From Falciphora oryzae (lineage: Eukaryota > Ascomycota > Sordariomycetes > Magnaporthales > Magnaporthaceae): DNA of 64,000 nucleotides. The notes below the pieces were generated by a model. It was not told the origin of the DNA. It did not search any database and was given only the letters and a program-made list of their open reading frames with translations. The stretch covers positions 286,121 through 350,120 of the forward strand of contig JNVV01000026.1 of the NCBI GenBank assembly GCA_000733355.1, read 5' to 3'. Numbering within the stretch: the stretch's first letter is position 1; every line of letters starts with the position of its first letter. Positions 21,738 through 32,205 of the stretch are shown one piece after another. Position numbers and translations under genes: made by a program.

Positions 21738-23814
21738 ATGGCGACACGTAAAGTCCGCTACAAGAAGCTTAACGTGAAGACCCTCCTGCCCGTTGTCCTC
21801 TTCTCCGAAATCGACCAGAGCGAGTATGAGTCCCTCAAAAACGAGCAGATCTCCACGGGCGTCGAGTCCGCTGAGGAAAATGTGAGTTTTTTTCCCTTCT
21901 CGTCACCGTCGCCGTCGGTCATGTGACCACGTGTCGCGTATGGTCACGTGACTCTACAATCACGCCCCTTCACGTTATGGCAATATCAAAATACCGAGGA
22001 TCGACATTACGAATCACTATGCATGCATAACAGCAACAAAACAATAAGACTTACCTGTGTCATGTTTCCCTTTGCTGACATTGTCCTAAAACAATCAGGA
22101 ATACCATCTGCAAGCAGTCCTGCAAACCTCGGGCACCGCAGCGGACAAGGAGATCCCCGTCCCGCCGCCCCAGGAGAGCAAGATAAACTATAACGAGCTG
22201 TATCCTGTCAAGTTCAACGAGCCCACAAACTTCATCCGCTTCTCGCAGACGGTGGAAGAATGTATAGGCTGTCAGTATGACATGACCGAGGATGATGAGG
22301 TGTTCCTCAACAAGTACAACCAGGACCGCGCTGCACATGCGCAGCTGTCCGAGGATGACTTTGAGAGCATAATGGAGGTGTACGAGGACACGGCTTCGAT
22401 CCAGGCCCCGTACGCCTCGGTCGACCACACCGTCATCCCGTACGACCAGATGGTGCCGGGTCTGAACGAGCTGGATTCTCCCAAGCTCATGACCCACGCC
22501 AAGGCCCTCTATGAGTACTGGAAACAGCAGCGTCAAGCCAACAAGGGGCCGCTGCACGCCAGTCTAAAGTTCGAGACTCATCAGGAGACCGATGAGGGGG
22601 ATCCGTTCGTCTGCTTCAGGCGAAGGGAGGTCCGCCAGACTCGTAAGACCAGGGCACGAGACGTGCAGAGCGCAGACAAGCTCAAGCGTCTGCGCCGTGA
22701 ACTTGAGGAGGGACGTGAGCTTGTTCAACAAGCCCATGGCCGCGAGCTCATGAAGCGTGACATGTTGCATGTGGACCGGGCCGTGTTCGAACAACGAACA
22801 AAGCTGAGGGCGCTCAAGATCCATCTTGGCATCAAGACTGATGATGAGGACCTTTACAACGCAAAGGTATGTGTGCCCTCTCTCTGTGGAACCGGCCTCT
22901 TCGCAGGCAGGGGCGATGCTGGCTGCTGGTTGCGTGGCATGACTGACCAGCTTGACGTACTGCAGCCTCAGAAGAAGAAGCAGCCACCAGCCGAACCCCC
23001 TTCGGCCCAGCGACCGGCGGCCGGTGCCTTGCGTGCGCCACCACGGCCAGGGACTGACGGGCGTCCCTCGTCTTCCACCACCGACACTGATCTCGTCCTC
23101 CTGGCGGAGCAGCTGTTGGAGAAGGAGAACGAGATGCGGGTCGACATCGAGAACAAGATTGAGAACCACCGGAAGTGGAATCTCAACCATGTTGATCTGA
23201 CTCGTGACGCACTGGAGCCGCTCGAGAGCCAGAAGCAGCCCAAGTACCGCCCCGTGAAGGTCCAGTACCTCATGACGCCGCCTAACTCGGCGTCGGCCGA
23301 GGGTCTGGAAGAACCAACGCCCATGGACTTGGATCAGCCAGAGCCCGTGCCCGGGCCCGGACCTCTTGTCCGCTTCCAGGGGCTGACCGAGGATGATGAG
23401 GAGTACTGTCCGGCGCCAAAGGAGTACCGTCGTCGTATAGGTCGGCTGAACAGGTTGTGGATCGATAGGCGAGAGATTAATAAGCCTCGGCCAGATCCTT
23501 CAGCCGGAGCTTCGGACCGGTGGAAGTATGATGACGATAGTGAAGACGATGAGCTTGTGTACGAGGTTGACCCGTACGACATTCGGGCGCTAAAGTTCCG
23601 AGCCAGCATTCCCTTCGGGATCCCGACCCCATTGAGCCGGCGTGGCGACGCGCAGAACGGTGCCGTGGCCAACGGGATCTCGCCAGCAGCTCGGCAAGCG
23701 CTTCCGCCATCGCTCGCGACTGCTCTTGCTGCTCAGCAACAACAACAACAACAACAACAACAGCAGCAGCAGCAGCAGCAGCCGCAACAGCAGCAGCATG
23801 CAAGCGCCTCATGA
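21738..23814 (+). CDS. EPL1: Enhancer of polycomb-like protein 1 (NuA4 subunit)
   Basis: Three exons, 21738-21881, 22099-22866 and 22966-23814, give 586 residues. The N-terminal EPcA module is clear: basic MATRKVRYKKLNVK, then FIRFSQTVEECIGCQYDMTEDDEVFL and YDQMVPGLNELDSPK. In the yeast complex this module docks the Esa1 acetyltransferase on nucleosomes. A Lys/Arg/Glu-rich helical stretch (about residues 200-300) with RRREVRQTRKTR follows. The C-terminal part is acidic and Pro-rich and ends in a Gln tract of about 17 CAA/CAG codons broken by one Pro. The protein is a scaffold of the NuA4 histone H4/H2A acetyltransferase. Intron 1 (217 bases) holds two CACGTG boxes. Intron 2 (99 bases) is in frame and stop-free, but its donor (gtatgt) and acceptor (tgcag) are strong. 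Confidence 0.95.
21928..21952. promoter_or_regulatory. Pair of CACGTG E-boxes in Epl1 intron 1
   Basis: CACGTG occurs at 21928-21933 and 21945-21950. The second sits in a perfect 10-base palindrome GTCACGTGAC (21943-21952), and a near-match CATGTG precedes the first. This is the site class bound by fungal bHLH factors. Function in the intron is inference. Confidence 0.5.
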
Positions 23815-24839
23815 TGAGGGCTTCGATGCATGCCTCGTCGTTGGGCCGTCACTCTTCTTCTCCATCTTTTCGACTCTGCTTTCTCCGACTTGTATACCCC
23901 TTGCGTTGTGTTTGGTGACTGGAAATGGCGGGCGGATAACAGGACATTTTGGGTTTCTGCGGCGTTGGGGTCTGTCGGGGCGGCGGCTCTTGTCTTTCGT
24001 TTTGTTCTTCTTTGTCTCGTTTTATTCCTCCCTCCTCGCTTGCGACCTGTATATATTCGCCGGGAAGCCTGTACATTTTTATTCTCCAGACTGCAAAGTC
24101 GATGTCTTTGGGAGGGCTGTAGGGAGTGAAGGGGCCGATGGTCAGCATTACGCTTTGCATGCTGATGCTCGCGGGGCAACAAAAGATTTGGAAATAGACA
24201 AATGTCGGCGATTCTCTTGCCCACAACATGTTGCACGCAGCACCGATGGCCAACTTGCGATCAGTGATGCCCGCTCACGCTTGCGAGCAAGATGCTGGGG
24301 GAGAGAGGGGAAGCAGCTGGATTGTGCCCCCGGACAAGCTCCCGGGTTCCACGATGACGGTCGTGGGCGGGCGGTTGCAAGGAAGTGACTCGGAGATAGA
24401 GGCGCGCGCACAGGATTAGCACCAGGAAGGCAGACTCACCTTATGAGACGAGAAGAAGCAGAAACGTGGTTTTTGCCACCATTTGCGCGGTGCCCGGAAG
24501 AAAGGTAGGTGGACGGAAGGCCGGTTCCGTAAGCCGGAAGAGGGTTTCGCGGCCGCCTTGCTGGCGGTAGGTGAGACGTCCGTCAGCTTGAGGTAGCTGG
24601 GAGGGGCTTAGCGCTAGGGCTGGAAGGAAAGAAAGTGAGAAGACTGTATGTGCCGTGGCGGGAGGAGAGGGAGATCAAAAAGTAGATATTCCCGGTCGCG
24701 GACGGCAGGGACGTCGGGGAGGGGTCAGGTGTTGTTGCTCTGCTCTGCTTGGTTGGTTGGGTTGGTGGTGGTGCGGAGAGGAGCGCAGATGGCTGGAGGT
24801 TTGAGTGCCGTCCGAAGAAAGCTGGGCCCTTGCTCACAT

Positions 24840-24841
<2 letters not shown>

Positions 24842-24873
<32 letters not shown>
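24842..24873. repeat. (CA)n microsatellite
   Basis: About 15 uninterrupted CA units, followed by interrupted CA blocks to about 24902. Confidence 0.9.
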
Positions 24874-24874
<1 letters not shown>

Positions 24875-24986
24875 CCCAACCAGCACACACACGCACACAC
24901 ACAGAACGCACCAATCGATCTGCGTGCGGGCGCTTGTTTCTTAGCCCCCGCCCCGGCTGGCCGCCCCGCACGGGCCATTACAGGGA

Positions 24987-25054
24987 AGCAGCAGCAGCAG
25001 CAGCAGCAGCAGCAGGGGACAGCAGCGCAGTGGAACACACAGCAGCAGCAGCAA
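24987..25054. repeat. CAG/AGC trinucleotide repeat blocks
   Basis: Nine AGC units at 24987-25015, then a second block of about four units at 25041-25054. Non-coding here, although the same triplet also expands inside the Epl1 and Kae1 coding sequences on either side. Confidence 0.85.
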
Positions 25055-25913
25055 GCATGAGTTGCGCGCAAACGCAATGCGCCAGGCGGGCAGCGCCAGG
25101 GCTGTGGGAACTTGAAAATCCCCATCCCGCTGGTATGGAGCTTTTTTGTCCTGCCGTTTCTCTTTCTCTTTTTTTTTTTTTTTTTTTTTTTGCCCTACTC
25201 AATTCATCGAGGTTTTTTTCCCTTTCAAACCCTCGCTTGCCCCTCTTGTCGTCAGAAGTGGGCTCGCAAGGGGTACTGATGGCAAGTGTGACGTAAAAAA
25301 AAAAAAAAAAAAACCACTGCCAAAGCCCCTCACACGGCCGACGTAGTTCCTGAATAGTACAATTCACACGTTGAAACCGTCAGGGGAGAGTTCACCACCA
25401 CCTCTTTTCTTGACTGCGAAGCAGCTGTTTCGGACCGGACTCGAGCTCTCCTGACAATATCGTAGTGCTAAAAGTCTCGTGTTTTTATTTCATTCTTATA
25501 CCTGCTTCTTCTCCCGTGCATACGTGGGCCTGTCGGGACTCTGGACGCCCAACCACGTATCCCTTGTGCCTGCGTCACCTGCCGCCAAGGGGTACATATA
25601 CCAGCAAGAGGACATACGGTGTACGCCCCCCTTTTTTTTAGGCTTCAACGCAGACCAAGAGGAGCCGACGTGCATAGCCTTGAACCGCCCTCCGGAAACC
25701 CGGTGCTGCTTGCTTTGGCCCCGGCAAGCCCCGCACTCGGGAGATATTCCGCATGATACGTGCATCACCAAGCAGCCTCAACATCTGCACTGCACACGCG
25801 GGGGTGAAACTCCCTGTGCAGGCACGGGGCATAGGGGACGACCGACGGGACAGGGCAAAGATATAAATCTCAGTCCTCGACAGTACACCAAACCCCATAA
25901 AAAAAAAAAAGCC

Positions 25914-27050
25914 ATGGCCGCAGGTAGCAGCGGCAGCAGCAGCCCAGCCCCGCCCCGCCGGCGCATCGCCCTCGGGTGCGAAGGCAGCGCCAACAAGCTC
26001 GGCATCGGCGTGATCGCGCACTACCCCTCCTCCTCCTCCTCCTCCTCGCAGCCCGCCGTTGTGCTCTCCAACATGCGCGACACCTTCGTCTCCCCGCCCG
26101 GCACCGGCTTCCTGCCCAAGGACACGGCGGCGCACCACCGCGCCTTCTTCGTACGCGTGGCCCTCCGCGCGCTCCGGGACGCGGCCGTCTCCGTCCCCGA
26201 GATAGACTGCATCTGCTTCACCCAGGGCCCCGGGATGGGCGCGCCGCTCACCTCCGTCGCGATCGGGGCCCGCGCTCTCTCTTTACTATGGGGCAAACCC
26301 TTGGTCGGCGTGAACCACTGCGTCGGCCACATCGAGATGGGGCGCGCCATCACGGGCGCCGACGACCCGGTCGTGCTGTACGTCAGCGGCGGCAACACGC
26401 AGGTGATAGCCTACGCCGAGCAGCGGTACCGCATCTTCGGCGAGACGCTCGACATCGCCGTCGGCAACTGCCTGGACCGCTTCGCGCGCACGCTGCGCAT
26501 CAGCAACGACCCGGCCCCCGGCTACAACATCGAGCAGCTGGCTAAAAAGGGAAAAGTGCTGCTGGACCTGCCGTACGCCGTCAAGGGCATGGACTGCTCC
26601 TTCTCGGGCATCCTGACGCGCGCCGACGAGCTGGCGGCGCAGATGTTCAAGCAGCAGCAGCAGCAGCAGCAGCAACAAACCTCCACTTCTTCCCCTGACG
26701 ATGCCACAATCATAACACCAGAAGACCTCTGCTTCACCCTCCAGGAGACCGTCTTCGCCATGCTGGTCGAGATCACGGAGCGCGCCATGGCCCACGTCGG
26801 CAGCAGGCAGGTCCTGATCGTCGGCGGCGTCGGGTCCAACGAGCGCCTGCAGGACATGATGGGCGCCATGGCCCGCGACAGGGGCGGCAGCGTCTACGCC
26901 ACCGACGAGCGCTTCTGCATCGACAATGGCATCATGATCGCCCACGCGGGACTGCTCGCCCACGAGACCGGCTTCGAGACCGCCCTGGAGGACAGCACGT
27001 GCACACAGAGGTTCAGGACCGACGAGGTTCACGTCAAGTGGAGAGACTGA
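25914..27050 (+). CDS. KAE1: tRNA N6-threonylcarbamoyladenosine synthase Kae1/OSGEP (KEOPS complex)
   Basis: A single exon of 378 residues, starting at the ATG just after an A11 run. It carries the ASKHA-fold signatures of the Kae1/TsaD family: [15 protein letters not shown] near the N-terminus, [22 protein letters not shown] with the metal ligands His135 and His139, and [12 protein letters not shown]. The later parts are [18 protein letters not shown] and the metal-site stretch [12 protein letters not shown]. The enzyme transfers threonylcarbamoyl to A37 of ANN-decoding tRNAs in the cytosol as part of KEOPS. Compared with the usual 335-355 residues, extra length comes from a Gly/Ser/Pro N-terminus, a seven-Ser run near residue 40 and a nine-Gln run at about 247-255. 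All three are low-complexity and microsatellite-like. It is convergent with the AMPK beta gene. Confidence 0.97.
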   Translation: MAAGSSGSSSPAPPRRRIALGCEGSANKLGIGVIAHYPSSSSSSSQPAVVLSNMRDTFVSPPGTGFLPKDTAAHHRAFFVRVALRALRDAAVSVPEIDCICFTQGPGMGAPLTSVAIGARALSLLWGKPLVGVNHCVGHIEMGRAITGADDPVVLYVSGGNTQVIAYAEQRYRIFGETLDIAVGNCLDRFARTLRISNDPAPGYNIEQLAKKGKVLLDLPYAVKGMDCSFSGILTRADELAAQMFKQQQQQQQQQTSTSSPDDATIITPEDLCFTLQETVFAMLVEITERAMAHVGSRQVLIVGGVGSNERLQDMMGAMARDRGGSVYATDERFCIDNGIMIAHAGLLAHETGFETALEDSTCTQRFRTDEVHVKWRD

Positions 27051-27613
27051 GGAAGGCTGCAAGGGGAAAAATAATGCCAAAGCACGCTCGTTCCTTGTTG
27101 ACCCCCCAATCTCGATTCATGCTATCCCGTGCTTTCTATTTCTCGTGTTGCCATCCTACCGTTTCGCTATGCTCGCGGCCCAAAAGCCAAGCATATCCGA
27201 GTCCATACACATTCGAACGCCCACCAAATCCATGAGCCGATCATAAATCACCGCATCCCTCCGTAGACTCATCGCTCCATCCCAGACTCGTAACAGGTCG
27301 CATTATTAGCTTCGGGTCCCAGGATAACAGCGGACCCCCCAAGTCCTCCCCGTTCATGAGAGAAAAAGAGAGATTGCAGAGTAAAGCTCCGGGCATGTGA
27401 GTATCACTAGCGACCCCTATACCCAAGAAATATTACGCCTAGCAAAGGCTATGTTTCCACCCAGCCGGACAGGCTGTAAGGGCACCAAGAGTGCCCACCC
27501 AGAACCGAGGTCAAAGGGGCACCCAAGTATAAGATTCAGACACGGGCAGACCGCCCGGCGGCTAGCGGGCGGTAAGTTTGGTTGGACAGCAGTGGAGACG
27601 GGATTTCTGGCCT
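27051..27613. other. Convergent spacer, Kae1 and AMPK beta 3' ends
   Basis: 560 bases holding both 3' UTRs. No conserved frame or structured repeat was seen. Confidence 0.55.
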
Positions 27614-29277
27614 TCAACCATCCGTGGATGTCGGCTTATAGACGATTGTCGTTACATACTGTTGAAATGGGCCAGGGGTCAGTCTTACGCACGTGTCGCA
27701 TATCACTGTATTCTGATGCCAGCAACTCACCTTGCTCTTGTATCTCGTCGTGGCGGAAACGGCAAGAATGTTATTCTTGATGCTGCTCGTCGCCAAGTGG
27801 TTCAGAACCGTGTGGTTCGGCATGTTGAGTACGCTGTTGTCGTCCTTGATCAGGACGGCGGCGTTCAGGATCGGCTTGCCGAGGAAGCCCGGGAGGCTCG
27901 GCGGCGTGGGCAGCTTCTCGATGGCGTTGACCGAGCGATGGTACGGCTCCGACTCCTCGGGCTGATCAAAGTCGACGAGATATTGCGGTATGTCGTACTC
28001 GAAACTTTCTATCGGGTCGACCTCCTTAAACCTAACCGTCTTCTCGTCGACCAGGGAGCCCCCTCTTGAGGCCGAGAGATCTTGCTGTGAGGCCTTCTGC
28101 TCGGCCGCATCCGCACTCGGCGCTCCAGGAGCAGCCTCGGCCGCTCTCACTTCGATATAGTTGACGAGGTTGTTTCCAAAGTCAACCGTGGTCGGCAGGT
28201 CTGGCGACGTCTGCATCTGGCCATCGACGAGGAACCTGACGTGGTGTGTTCCTGGCAAGATGTTCATCGTCGCGGCGAACACGCCTGGCTTGCCCTCCCT
28301 GTCAGGCGACGCACATGTCAGCAGAGCCATGCATATTGGTTGGTGGGGCGGTCGCTGTTCTGTACTCACACTGGATAGAGCCGGTGCTTGCGGTTCCACT
28401 GGAAGATGGTGCCCGTGACGTAAATCTTGTCGCCGCCACCGGGCCACTCGAGAGTGAAGGGCACCGTGGGCCTCGTCTTGTCGACCCTGAGCTCCTCCTC
28501 GGCCTCCTCCTCCATGAACGTGTTGGCGCTAAGGGCCGACGACTTGCGGTTCAGAGTCTCGTCCGAGTCGAGCGCCTCGACGTTGCCGACCGGAGAGCCC
28601 ACCGGGATGTCGTCGGGCGGGATGATGGGAGACCCGGGCGTGTGGATCTCCTCCTCGATGGGCAGTGGTAACCTCGGCGGACGGGTCAGGTACGACATGT
28701 CCTGGATGCTGCTTGTCGCCATCATCATGGAGGCGGTGTCGGGGGTTTCCAGACTCCCAGCTCCTTTCCCGCCTGCGGCTTCTGACGACTCGGACAGCGG
28801 TGGCCGGTGGTGGTGGTGGTTGTTTTGCGACGAGTTGGGCACGGCGACAGGCCTGGTGGGCTCGTCCAAGGCGGCGGCGGCGGCGGCGGCGGCGGCGGGA
28901 GCGGGCTGTGGCGTGGGCTGCTGAGCGGGCCTGGACGAGGCCGAGGGCTCGGGGGTGCGCGACAGGCTCGAGGACGGCGACGGGACGGCGATGGGCTGTG
29001 GCGGGAGGGAGGATTGGGATTGCGACGGCTTGTGGTGGGCGTTCTGGGCGCGGGCGGCCGGGGTGGTGGAGCCTTGGGCCTGGGCTAGCGACGGCTCGGG
29101 CGGGGCGGCGACGCGGTGGCTGTGGACGGGAATGGGGTGCTTGGAATCGCGCCTCGAATGGGACCTGGTCGGGGCTTCGCTGCCGGGGGCCGAGGTGTTC
29201 GTGGAGGCGGCAGCCGAGGCGGACGAGGACGAGGCCGCTGTCGCAGGCGGTCGCTGGGCTGAGCTTTGGTTGCCCAT
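27614..29277 (-). CDS. AMPK/SNF1 complex beta subunit (Gal83/Sip2-like)
   Basis: Three minus-strand exons, 28370-29277, 27731-28298 and 27614-27658, give 506 residues. The protein starts MGNQSSAQR, a good N-myristoylation signal that in this family places the kinase on membranes. A long disordered N-terminal half is rich in Ser, Pro and Ala, with a nine-Ala run and four His. The CBM48 glycogen-binding domain follows (about 285-365: FTLEWPGGGDKIYVTG, FQWNRKHRLYPV). The C-terminal ASC domain (about 420-506: PPSLPGFLGKPILNA, MPNHTVLNHL, YVTTIVYKP) binds the kinase and gamma subunits. The position of the second glycogen-stacking Trp in animal beta subunits reads VDGQM here, so sugar binding may be weak; budding-yeast Gal83 also lacks it. 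The last intron (72 bases) is in frame and stop-free. Confidence 0.96.
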
Positions 29278-30914
29278 TTTCTGGTGCGCGAGACCCCCTG
29301 GGTCCTCTTTTGGTCGTGAGTGGGGGTGGATTGGAGGGCCGCGATTGTAAAGAGGGGGGGTCCCGGCGGGCAGACGTTCCAGCTGGCGGGCAGCAGAGCG
29401 ACGAGGATCGAGGGCACTAATCAGGGGCCGTTGATTGGGGCGGGCGGTGCGCCCTCGAGCAGTCAGGCGCGAGGAACGGCTGCCCCTGTCCTAAGCCTAG
29501 TCGCCGATGGGTTCGGGCTTGGTGGCCAAAGAGGCGGGCAGGCGCAGGCGGGCGAGGTGAAGGGAAAAAAAAAAGACGGCTTCGGCTGCTCGGACGGCGC
29601 CAGCAAAATGGCACCAACGTGCAGTGCAGCAGTGCAGGTTGAGAAATCAAATTGAATTCCGGACTGGCCAAAAGCAAAGGCCCGCACGTCCTCGGCCGCC
29701 TTGCTTCGTCCAATTCACCTGCGCTGCGACGGTGGATTGAATGAATCGGATAGCCGACAGCCAAGCAGCGGAATCGAATCAATCAATCTGTCTATCAATC
29801 ATTCGGAAAAAGAGTTGGTCTCCAGCCTGGTCTTTTCGCCCCCTGCAGCTGAGATCCGCGACAGAACTCAACTTGGTGCTGATGACGGGTGACGCAGCTG
29901 GACCCCAAGGTGAGGTCTGGTGGCATGTCCAGTTTGGACTCCAGTTTGGCTTGTGATTTTTTCAACACCGCCAGGCTCACGGTCTGGCCCCATCAGTCAT
30001 CAATCTGCCAACCATTGAAAATTGAACCCTCAAAAAAAAGAAGTCGGCATCCATCACTGCGCGCCCGCTTGGCACGGCCAACCGCCTGGGACTGGATTGA
30101 GTTCGTGGCGTGCAGCGGGGTGGGGCAGCTGCCAACGGGAACTCGCTGGGGCCCGGGGTTTTCCCGAGCTCGAGTCTGCTGGCTGGTGTGCCGCCGCATG
30201 CGAGTGACGCAAACTCGCAGCAGAGTCGATGAGTCGCGTGTGCACCGTGAGGCCTCAGATCATGAGCTGAGTTTCCTGTTGAAGATGGGCTGAAAGCTCC
30301 CTACGCAAGTCTCTCTGCATGCGAAAGGACGCGTGCGCATGGTCAGTTCACGTGTAACCACATCTTATTCGCGCGGTCGGGTCGTCTCGAGCTCCATGCT
30401 GTGTGGTTTGTTGACCCCGGCACCGCCTGCGCCTGGCATGAGAGATCCAGCGGCGGACTAGCCAAAACGGGACACACTCCCAGCGACAACTCCCTAGCCT
30501 TGGGAGCCTCCGCATTCCATTTGCGCATCAGGGCAGACCATAATTGCTCGTCCTCCACCGCACGTCAGAAGAAGGTGCAAACACCGCACGGCCAGCCCGG
30601 CAAACACCGGGGATTTTGCGCCCCGGTCAGGGGAACAAACAAAAACCACAAACGCTATCCCCAACCGAGGCTCGACAGCGGCAACGACAGTCTTGCGCCG
30701 TCTGTGAACCAGATATCGTTCGTCATCATCCACGCCTCCGTGTAGTGTACATCCCGCGGCCTGCAGGCAGGAGCGTCGGCCGTTGATTGTTAGAGCGTGC
30801 CGGGACCAAAACGACACGGCTAGCAGTCGCGCGCCCGTGATCGGACACCCTCTTATTCGATCCCGCGAACTCTATACACAGGCAGGGGGGCGCACCCCTA
30901 CCCCAAATCGTCCA
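29278..30914. promoter_or_regulatory. Divergent promoter region, AMPK beta and membrane-protein gene
   Basis: 1.6 kb between divergent starts. The AMPK beta side holds a G-rich patch and an A10 run; the right half is mixed sequence. No conserved coding frame or clear TATA box. Confidence 0.5.
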
Positions 30915-31694
30915 ATGGACAAAATAGCCCCCGCCGTCGTCCTGTCGGCGCTGTCGGCCATCCCGTCGGTCATCGTAGCCACCGCGGGCGCCGTGGCCAG
31001 CCTCGCCGGCGCCGCTTACGCCCTCGCGACCACGGTCCTGGGCTACCTGCTCGCCGCCGCGGGGGCCATGATCACGCTCGCCGTCTACCCCGTCTCTCTC
31101 GCCTGGCGCGTCCTGTTCCTCGTGCTCTCCCCAGTCATCTACACCGTCGCCTACGCGCTGGCGCCGCTGTGGTTCCTCGTCGGGCTCGCGCCCAAGCTGC
31201 AGCCTCTTTACATATATGTAGGCTTATTTGTTTCCTATGTCGTGTGCCTCCCCTCTTTGGGCGCCACACTCACTAACATGGTCACAAACATACAGCTCGG
31301 CTCAGCAGCCTTCGTCGGCATCATCACCGGCGTCGTCGTCAAGATCATCGCCGACTTGTCCATCTCGGTGCTGAGTCTGAACAAGGAGGAACCCGCCGCC
31401 GACAGCACGTCGCAGCTGGCGCGCCGCGGGAGCACCGCCAGCACCGCAACCTCCTCGGCCGTCGCCCAGCAGCAGGTGGCTCCGCCATCATCGTCCAGCG
31501 CCGTCGCGGGAACTAAGCGCGGGGAGCGCGAGGAGGACTACTTCGCCGGCCTTGGCCTCCCCGAGATCGACTGGCAGGTCATTGATCGTATCGAGAGCCG
31601 AGGGCCCCACAGCGAGCACATGCGGAGGATGCCGTTGCTACAGTCGATTATATTGGAGGAAGAGGAAGATGACTCTTCTGCTGGTGGCTATTAA
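30915..31694 (+). CDS. Multi-pass membrane protein of unknown function
   Basis: Two exons, 30915-31217 and 31296-31694, give 233 residues. The first 100 residues are almost wholly hydrophobic, with about three membrane segments: Ala/Val-rich at about 5-35, 38-60 and 65-95. After the intron another hydrophobic stretch (SAAFVGIITGVVVKII) leads into a Ser/Ala-rich linker and an acidic tail that carries EEDYFAGLGLPEIDWQ and ends SIILEEEEDD. The intron (78 bases; donor gtaggc, branch ctaac, acceptor acag) is in frame and stop-free, so an unspliced reading would add a further hydrophobic segment. Splicing joins PLYIY to LGSAAFVG, which reads as one helix and matches my memory of fungal relatives. 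I cannot assign a function; organelle membrane residence is a guess. Confidence 0.8.
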   Translation: MDKIAPAVVLSALSAIPSVIVATAGAVASLAGAAYALATTVLGYLLAAAGAMITLAVYPVSLAWRVLFLVLSPVIYTVAYALAPLWFLVGLAPKLQPLYIYVGLFVSYVVCLPSLGATLTNMVTNIQLGSAAFVGIITGVVVKIIADLSISVLSLNKEEPAADSTSQLARRGSTASTATSSAVAQQQVAPPSSSSAVAGTKRGEREEDYFAGLGLPEIDWQVIDRIESRGPHSEHMRRMPLLQSIILEEEEDDSSAGGY

Positions 31695-32205
31695 AAAAGG
31701 AGGGCCCGTGTATGGACGTGGACGCCCGCATCGCCGGCCTGGGAAAGATGGTCTATGGGATAATACTATAATACAGAGCATGAAGAACTCCTGCGTCTCC
31801 TTCGTCTGTGTCGACCGCTCTCTCCATCGCCTTGAAGTTGCCTTTGAGTGTCGCTGTTGATGCCGTGTACGGATGGTGGTATCAACCTGGTGATGTTGCC
31901 AGAATGAGGAAGTGCCAAAAGAAAAAGTAGATAAAATAGACGAACGCAAGCTTGCCGCCACGATAACTCCTGCTCGCGGCTATGGCGCCCGAGCCAATAC
32001 TGTTATGTTGCAAGGAACTCCGCCTTTCGCCAAATGGAACAAAAAAAGACGATAGGGAGAAACCAAGTCAAGCAATGCAGCCGAGTAGACAGGCCGTTCA
32101 GCTGCGCCCGATGTGCAGCGGAAGACGTAACGGAAACAGCTCGTCGATCAGGGACGTGGGGAGGAGATCTTCTAGATCCTATCTTCGCCGCCTCACCGGT
32201 GGACC
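31695..32205. other. Convergent spacer, membrane protein and Bur1 3' ends
   Basis: 510 bases of 3' UTR sequence. Nothing else was recognised. Confidence 0.55.

Larger units (their letters stand above)
23815..25913. other. Intergenic spacer with microsatellites, upstream of Kae1
   Basis: Two kilobases with the Epl1 3' UTR, a (CA)n tract, two CAG blocks and T/A runs at about 25169-25192 and 25294-25313. The reading frame of Kae1 is open back to about 25480 but has no ATG-started conserved sequence before 25914, so it is treated as non-coding. Confidence 0.6.

Noticed and set aside
22867..22965. Stop-free, in-frame introns (also in AMPK beta, Bur1, the dehydrogenase and the membrane protein) as evidence for programmed retention
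   Set aside because: Five of about 50 introns is near what chance gives for short GC-rich introns; strong splice sites and family sequence favour splicing.
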